Origin: Arachis hypogaea
Taxonomy: Eukaryota; Streptophyta; Magnoliopsida; Fabales; Fabaceae
Length of the DNA: 64,000 bases
Assembly (NCBI RefSeq): GCF_003086295.3
Contig: NC_092044.1
Location: forward strand, 4,428,843 to 4,492,842
Direction: 5' to 3'
In this document: one piece after another, positions 60,520 through 64,000 of the stretch
Layout of the letters: each line of letters starts with the position of its first letter
Position numbering within the stretch: the first letter of the stretch is position 1
Made by a program: the position numbers and the translations under genes
Notes under the pieces: model-generated
Database searches by the model: none
What the model was told of the DNA's origin: nothing
Seen by the model: only the letters and a program-made list of their open reading frames with translations

Positions 60520-61757
60520 CTAGTAAGTCCAAAGCCACACAATTATGATAAAGGAAAGTGGGATAGATTTAATAAAAAAAATATCCGAATATTACATAAT
60601 AATACAAGTCTTTTGGCTATAATTATATTTATCTCATCTCTTTAAGGAACATCCAACTCAAGCTAAAAGTTGAAACTGCTCAAAATCAATTTAGTTTTGG
60701 AAAACTATAATAGTCTTATTTCAAGTCATCTGTTGACAACATTGGTCACTCTTAAAAAAGTAGTTAAGTTGGCTTCTTGTTTTTGTTGACACACTCTTAC
60801 TCTTCCACACTTGTAGAAGGTGTGGTCCAACACCTACACCTACAAACTTCATTGAACCAGATCAAATCTAATCTAATTTGATCAAATATCTTTGGATTAA
60901 CAGTAATCAATCCAAGTTACAACACTGAGCTGACTACAAAGAACCATGAGCTTCTCATGGCCAAAAGTAGAGAAGAATTAAAGTAGTGAACAAGCTTTAA
61001 TTTTACTGAAAAAAAACACAATCACTATACATACACATGAGCTGCATCAATATATATAATGGCTTCTAAAACCACTTATGAAATTACTCAAAAAGAGGTT
61101 CTCAAGATATATTATGAAGAATTGAAACTAAATACCGCTTATACTACTTATAAATAATGTACAGTCCCAGTTCAACAAGAATAAAATAAATTCATGGACT
61201 TTGAACTTTGAACAAGCTAGGAAAGATGTTGCTATGAATAGTAAATAATATTCCTAATAGAAAAGCCAAATTCAGTAGAGTTATTTTCAAAACAGAAACG
61301 CCTTGCCTTTAATCATAGCTCCCTCATCTCTTCTAAAACCTCAAACTTGTGAAATTCCCAATTAAACATATCATTCAACCATCAAAAATGCAAATCATAT
61401 ACAAATCATGATTAATTTTTGATACATTATAATGAAAGCTTAATATACAAAAATGTTGTCATAATTGGAAGAGTAAGAGCAGGAAGCATTGGAAGAGTAA
61501 AGACTTAAGAGGGATCTTGAAGAATTGTAAAGTCATCCTCCTGCACCTTCAAATTATAGTGCAGCTTGAAGATTTCAACTATAAGAATATTAAAGTTTTT
61601 TTTTCCTATTATTGTTTGAAAATTTATAGACTCGAATTATGCAAAATAGTGTTAGTTGGGGAATAATATCAATTAATGTAAATTCAAAACATACACAATA
61701 GTTTTAGTTGGGGAATAATATCAAACAGATGAAATGCAGAGAAAGAAGAAAGCTTAC

Positions 61758-61970
61758 AAGGATGTTGAGTTTCCCTTGAAATTCAGAACACACAGAGTCC
61801 ATCAGCTTCTCCCTCTGATGAGGAACAAAGACATTGTAAACAAAGTCAGTAACCTCAAAACCAGAATCATTTCATTAGATGAGAGACTTAGTGAGCTCAG
61901 CTTCGTTCCTTGCACACGCGTGCATTCTTGCTCCAAACCCAATCAGTTCCTCCACAATGCCGTGACTTGT
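61758..61970 (-). pseudogene. Captured fragment of a tropinone-reductase-like SDR gene
   Basis: The frame reads HGIVEELIGFGARMHACARN, EAELTKSLI, two stop codons, DSGFEVT, then VPHQREKLMDSVCSEFQGKL and NIL before a GT donor at 61757. This matches the N-terminal Rossmann region of plant tropinone-reductase homologues (NADP-dependent short-chain dehydrogenases); the usual continuation VNN would be in the next exon. In-frame stops mark it as dead. Confidence 0.8.
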
Positions 61971-62299
61971 TTGAAGAGAAAGTAAAGTATTGTGTTGTAC
62001 TAATTTCGGACAAATGATGCAGATTATGAGATCATTCAGTTTAATAAAACAGATTAGGACTCAAACTAAATAAAATCAGAAGCAAAAAAATAACAACAGA
62101 ACAGAAAATACAGCAGTAACAAGCTAACAACAGCAACATCACAAAAGATCAATCAAAATTAAAATACACAAAAAGAACCAGCATTCTTTGTTTTCTTCCT
62201 ACTAGAGCATGAACTAGATCTAAAAGGATGAAGAGGAAGGAAAAAATCAAAAAGAAGATTAAGTAGATTACCTATTAGAAGTGACAGAGATGGTGAAAC

Positions 62300-62665
62300 C
62301 AAATTGTAGAAGCTTGTTGAAGGCAGCAACAACGGCGTTGCTTGCCGAGGTGAGGAGGTGAGCCAGATTGAAAATCAGATCATAGAAGGCAGCGGCAACG
62401 GTGTTGCTTGCGATGGTGCAGAGATGAATGATGGCGATGAGATGAGCGGCCACAAATCTTCATATCGAAGCCAAATCGTTGAAGCTCGCTGAAGGCGACA
62501 ACAGTGTTTCTTGCAATGGCGAGGAGATGAACGATGGTGATGAGACGAACACTAACAAATCTTCAGATCAAATCCAAATCATAGAAGCTCACTGAAGGCA
62601 GCAACAACGGCGTTGCTTGCAGCAGCGAGGAGATGAGCTGCAACAAAGGGATGAGCGATAGCGAG
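62300..62665. repeat. Degenerate tandem repeat inside the CACTA
   Basis: Variants of GAAGGCAGCAACAACGGCGT followed by TGCTTGC occur at about 62323, 62387, 62490 and 62595, each followed by GAGGAGATGA-like wording. It may be an expanded subterminal block. Confidence 0.55.
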
Positions 62666-62977
62666 GAGTTGAATGACAAATCAGGAAGATGAACAATGGT
62701 AAGAAATTAGGGTTCGTCATTGACACTCATCCTCATTTTCTCATATGCAACAATACTAATTACACTCTCATATGCAACATCGCTCGAGTTAAAGAAGGGA
62801 AAAAAATTCTATGGCGGTTTGAAACGCCACAATCAACAAAGCTGCCACAAAAACCATTAGCATTATGGCATGAGTTGGTGCTACCGTAATTAACAAACAT
62901 AATGGCAGTTTTTTTGACCTGCCATAAAATTAGTGCCATTTTTACCAATATTTTTTGTAGTGATTGGTTAGGTTAGG

Positions 62978-63490
62978 TGGTATTATGTTCATCAAGTAGT
63001 TGACAGACAACTTCAAGAACTCAACAATTATTTTACAGAGGTGAATACTGAATTGCTTCTATGTATAGCTTGTCTGAATCTAAGACACTCATTTTTTGCA
63101 TTTGATAAGGAGAAGTTGATCCAGTTAGCTCAATTCTATTTATTAGAATTTTCTTCTACTCAACTTTTGGCACTTGATAGTCAACTTGAGAATTTCATAT
63201 TAGATGTGCGTTCTGATGATCAATTCTCAAATTTAAATGGGATTGGTGCTCTTTCTCAGAAATTGGTTGAGACTCGAAAAAATATTGTTTATTCATTAGT
63301 GTTTCTTCTTTTGAAGTTAGCTTTAGTTTTGCCTGTAGCAACTACATCAGTTGAAAGAACTTTTTCTACTATGAACATCATAAAGAGTCGGCTCCGTAAC
63401 CGTATGGGAGATAAATTTTTAAATGATTATTTAGTGACATATATAGAAAGAGAGACATTTGATTGTATTGACAATAAAAAGATTATTTAA
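62978..63490 (+). pseudogene. hAT transposase C-terminal part (ZMYM1-like, dimerisation domain)
   Basis: Open from about 62978; reads VDRQLQELNNYFTEVNTELL, LCIACLNLRHSFFAFDKEKL and, near the end, LALVLPVATTSVERTFSTMN, IIKSRLRNRMGDKFLNDYLV. The PVATTSVERTFS segment is the hallmark of the hAT C-terminal dimerisation domain. The catalytic part and N-terminal zinc finger are absent. The CACTA insertion lies 15 nt upstream of the open region. Confidence 0.85.
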
Positions 63491-63900
63491 TCTTTTCAAA
63501 GTATGAAACCTAGAAGAATGAAATTTTAAATTATTTATTATTTTGAATTATTATTTTATTGTTTTAATTTGTTAGTTAAATAATTTGAGAAATAATCATA
63601 TTTTATAATACCATAGTATAATTATAAAATTAATTATTATATTATATATATATATATTTTTTTTTGCCTCACTGATAAAATTTTCTGGATCCGTCACTAT
63701 ATATATGTAGCTTTTTTGCTACACTAAATAATAATTGGATTAAAGCCCACTTTAGCCAAGATAGCTGCGGATGGCATTCGATCTCTTCAATGTGACGCGG
63801 AATCAACTGGATTAGCATCGATTTCATGAAGCCCCGCCGCTAACCCTAACCCAATATACTAATTTCACTCCAAATCAGTTCAGTGGAAAACCTGTGGAGA

Positions 63901-64000
63901 ATGGAAGCGGCAAACCCCTGTTCTCTGCTCTACCGTGCGCCGCTGTGTCACCGTGGAGTTGCATGGCTGCCAACCCAACCTTCTCTCCCTGTTGTCGACC
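63901..64000 (+). CDS. Possible 5' end of a gene running off the window
   Basis: ATG at 63901 opens a frame to the window edge (MEAANPCSLLYRAPLCHRGV). It is GC-richer than the surroundings and preceded by CGCCGCTAACCCTAACCC, as seen before plant starts. Ser/Arg/Leu content could suit an organelle transit peptide, but 33 codons are too few to decide. Confidence 0.35.
   Translation, partial: MEAANPCSLLYRAPLCHRGVAWLPTQPSLPVVD

Larger units (their letters stand above)
57590..62962. mobile_element. Non-autonomous CACTA transposon carrying host exons
   Basis: Starts CACTACAAAAAAATATGGTA and ends with the inverse of CACTACAAAAAATATTGGTA. ATT lies directly outside both ends (57587-57589 and 62963-62965), the 3-bp duplication of CACTA elements. 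Subterminal zones at 57610-58140 and 62810-62950 are packed with CGGCGGTTTGAACCGCC-type units. No transposase is found. The interior holds fragments of at least three unrelated plant genes, all on the - strand. Confidence 0.9.
56730..63697 (+). mobile_element. Decayed hAT element (ZMYM1/DUF4371 type), hosting the CACTA
   Basis: The left edge GGACGGATTTATTTATAAGC, then TAGTGGGGCAACTGC, and the right edge (other strand) TGACGGATCCAGAAAATTTT, then ATCAGTGAGGC, look like terminal inverted repeats. AT-only flanks make the TSD unreadable. The left part (56830-57300) is a CT-rich leader-like region. The right part encodes the transposase C-terminus. Most of the transposase is missing, so an internal deletion preceded or accompanied the CACTA insertion at 57590. 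Confidence 0.65.

Noticed and set aside
1..64000. CRISPR arrays, bacterial operons, rRNA or intact tRNA genes
   Set aside because: None seen. Direct repeats here are microsatellites, TSDs or transposon repeats, and the only tRNA-like sequence is the SINE head at 11780.

Overview
The window is plant nuclear DNA, very probably from a legume and most likely Arachis (peanut). It is AT-rich, has multi-exon genes with GT/AG introns, and is crowded with plant-type transposons. The long terminal repeat (LTR) starting TGATGAGCGGATAATTTA is one I associate with Arachis repeats; that is recall, not a search. Few host genes are present.

Layout. (1) 103-1880, +: last six exons of an anoctamin/TMEM16-like membrane protein. 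(2) 3109-6684, 22630-26847 and 32460-36607, all on the - strand: three paralogous genes (A, B, C) for small secreted Pro/Tyr/His-rich proteins I do not recognise. Each is built from five exons bounded only by phase-1 introns. A is an intact 278-residue reading frame. B and C share a frameshift in exon 4. (3) About 14.4-27.75 kb and 29.0-37.55 kb form a direct tandem duplication that made B and C. Each unit later gained its own insertions: a 9-bp-TSD (target site duplication) MITE (miniature inverted-repeat transposable element), a LINE and a probable solo LTR in unit 1; an hAT-like element and a palindromic MITE in unit 2. (4) 38.3-47.7 kb: a complete but decayed Ty1-copia element (- strand) with an internally deleted Ty3-gypsy element (+) nested in its integrase region. 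(5) 48816-49115, -: a small intact gene for a 99-residue basic protein. (6) 51.3-52.3 kb: an inverted-repeat element carrying a frameshifted DUF7722-like gene fragment. (7) 52.5-55.9 kb: a non-autonomous hAT element with an 8-bp TSD, interrupted by a solo LTR with a 5-bp TSD. (8) 56.7-63.7 kb: a decayed hAT element with a ZMYM1-like transposase tail, interrupted by a 5.4-kb CACTA element (TSD ATT). The CACTA carries exon fragments of a phytochrome-interacting-factor bHLH gene, a cyclophilin-40-like TPR gene and a tropinone-reductase-like gene. (9) 63901-64000: possible 5' end of another gene.

How the parts relate. The host genes do not form a pathway. The anoctamin-like gene is unrelated to the A/B/C cluster, which looks like a locally expanding family. 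The symmetric exon phases allow modules to be duplicated, reordered or skipped without loss of frame, and the module order differs between A and B/C. Almost everything else is transposon biology: nested insertions with readable target site duplications, empty sites preserved in the paralogous unit, and two elements carrying host exons.
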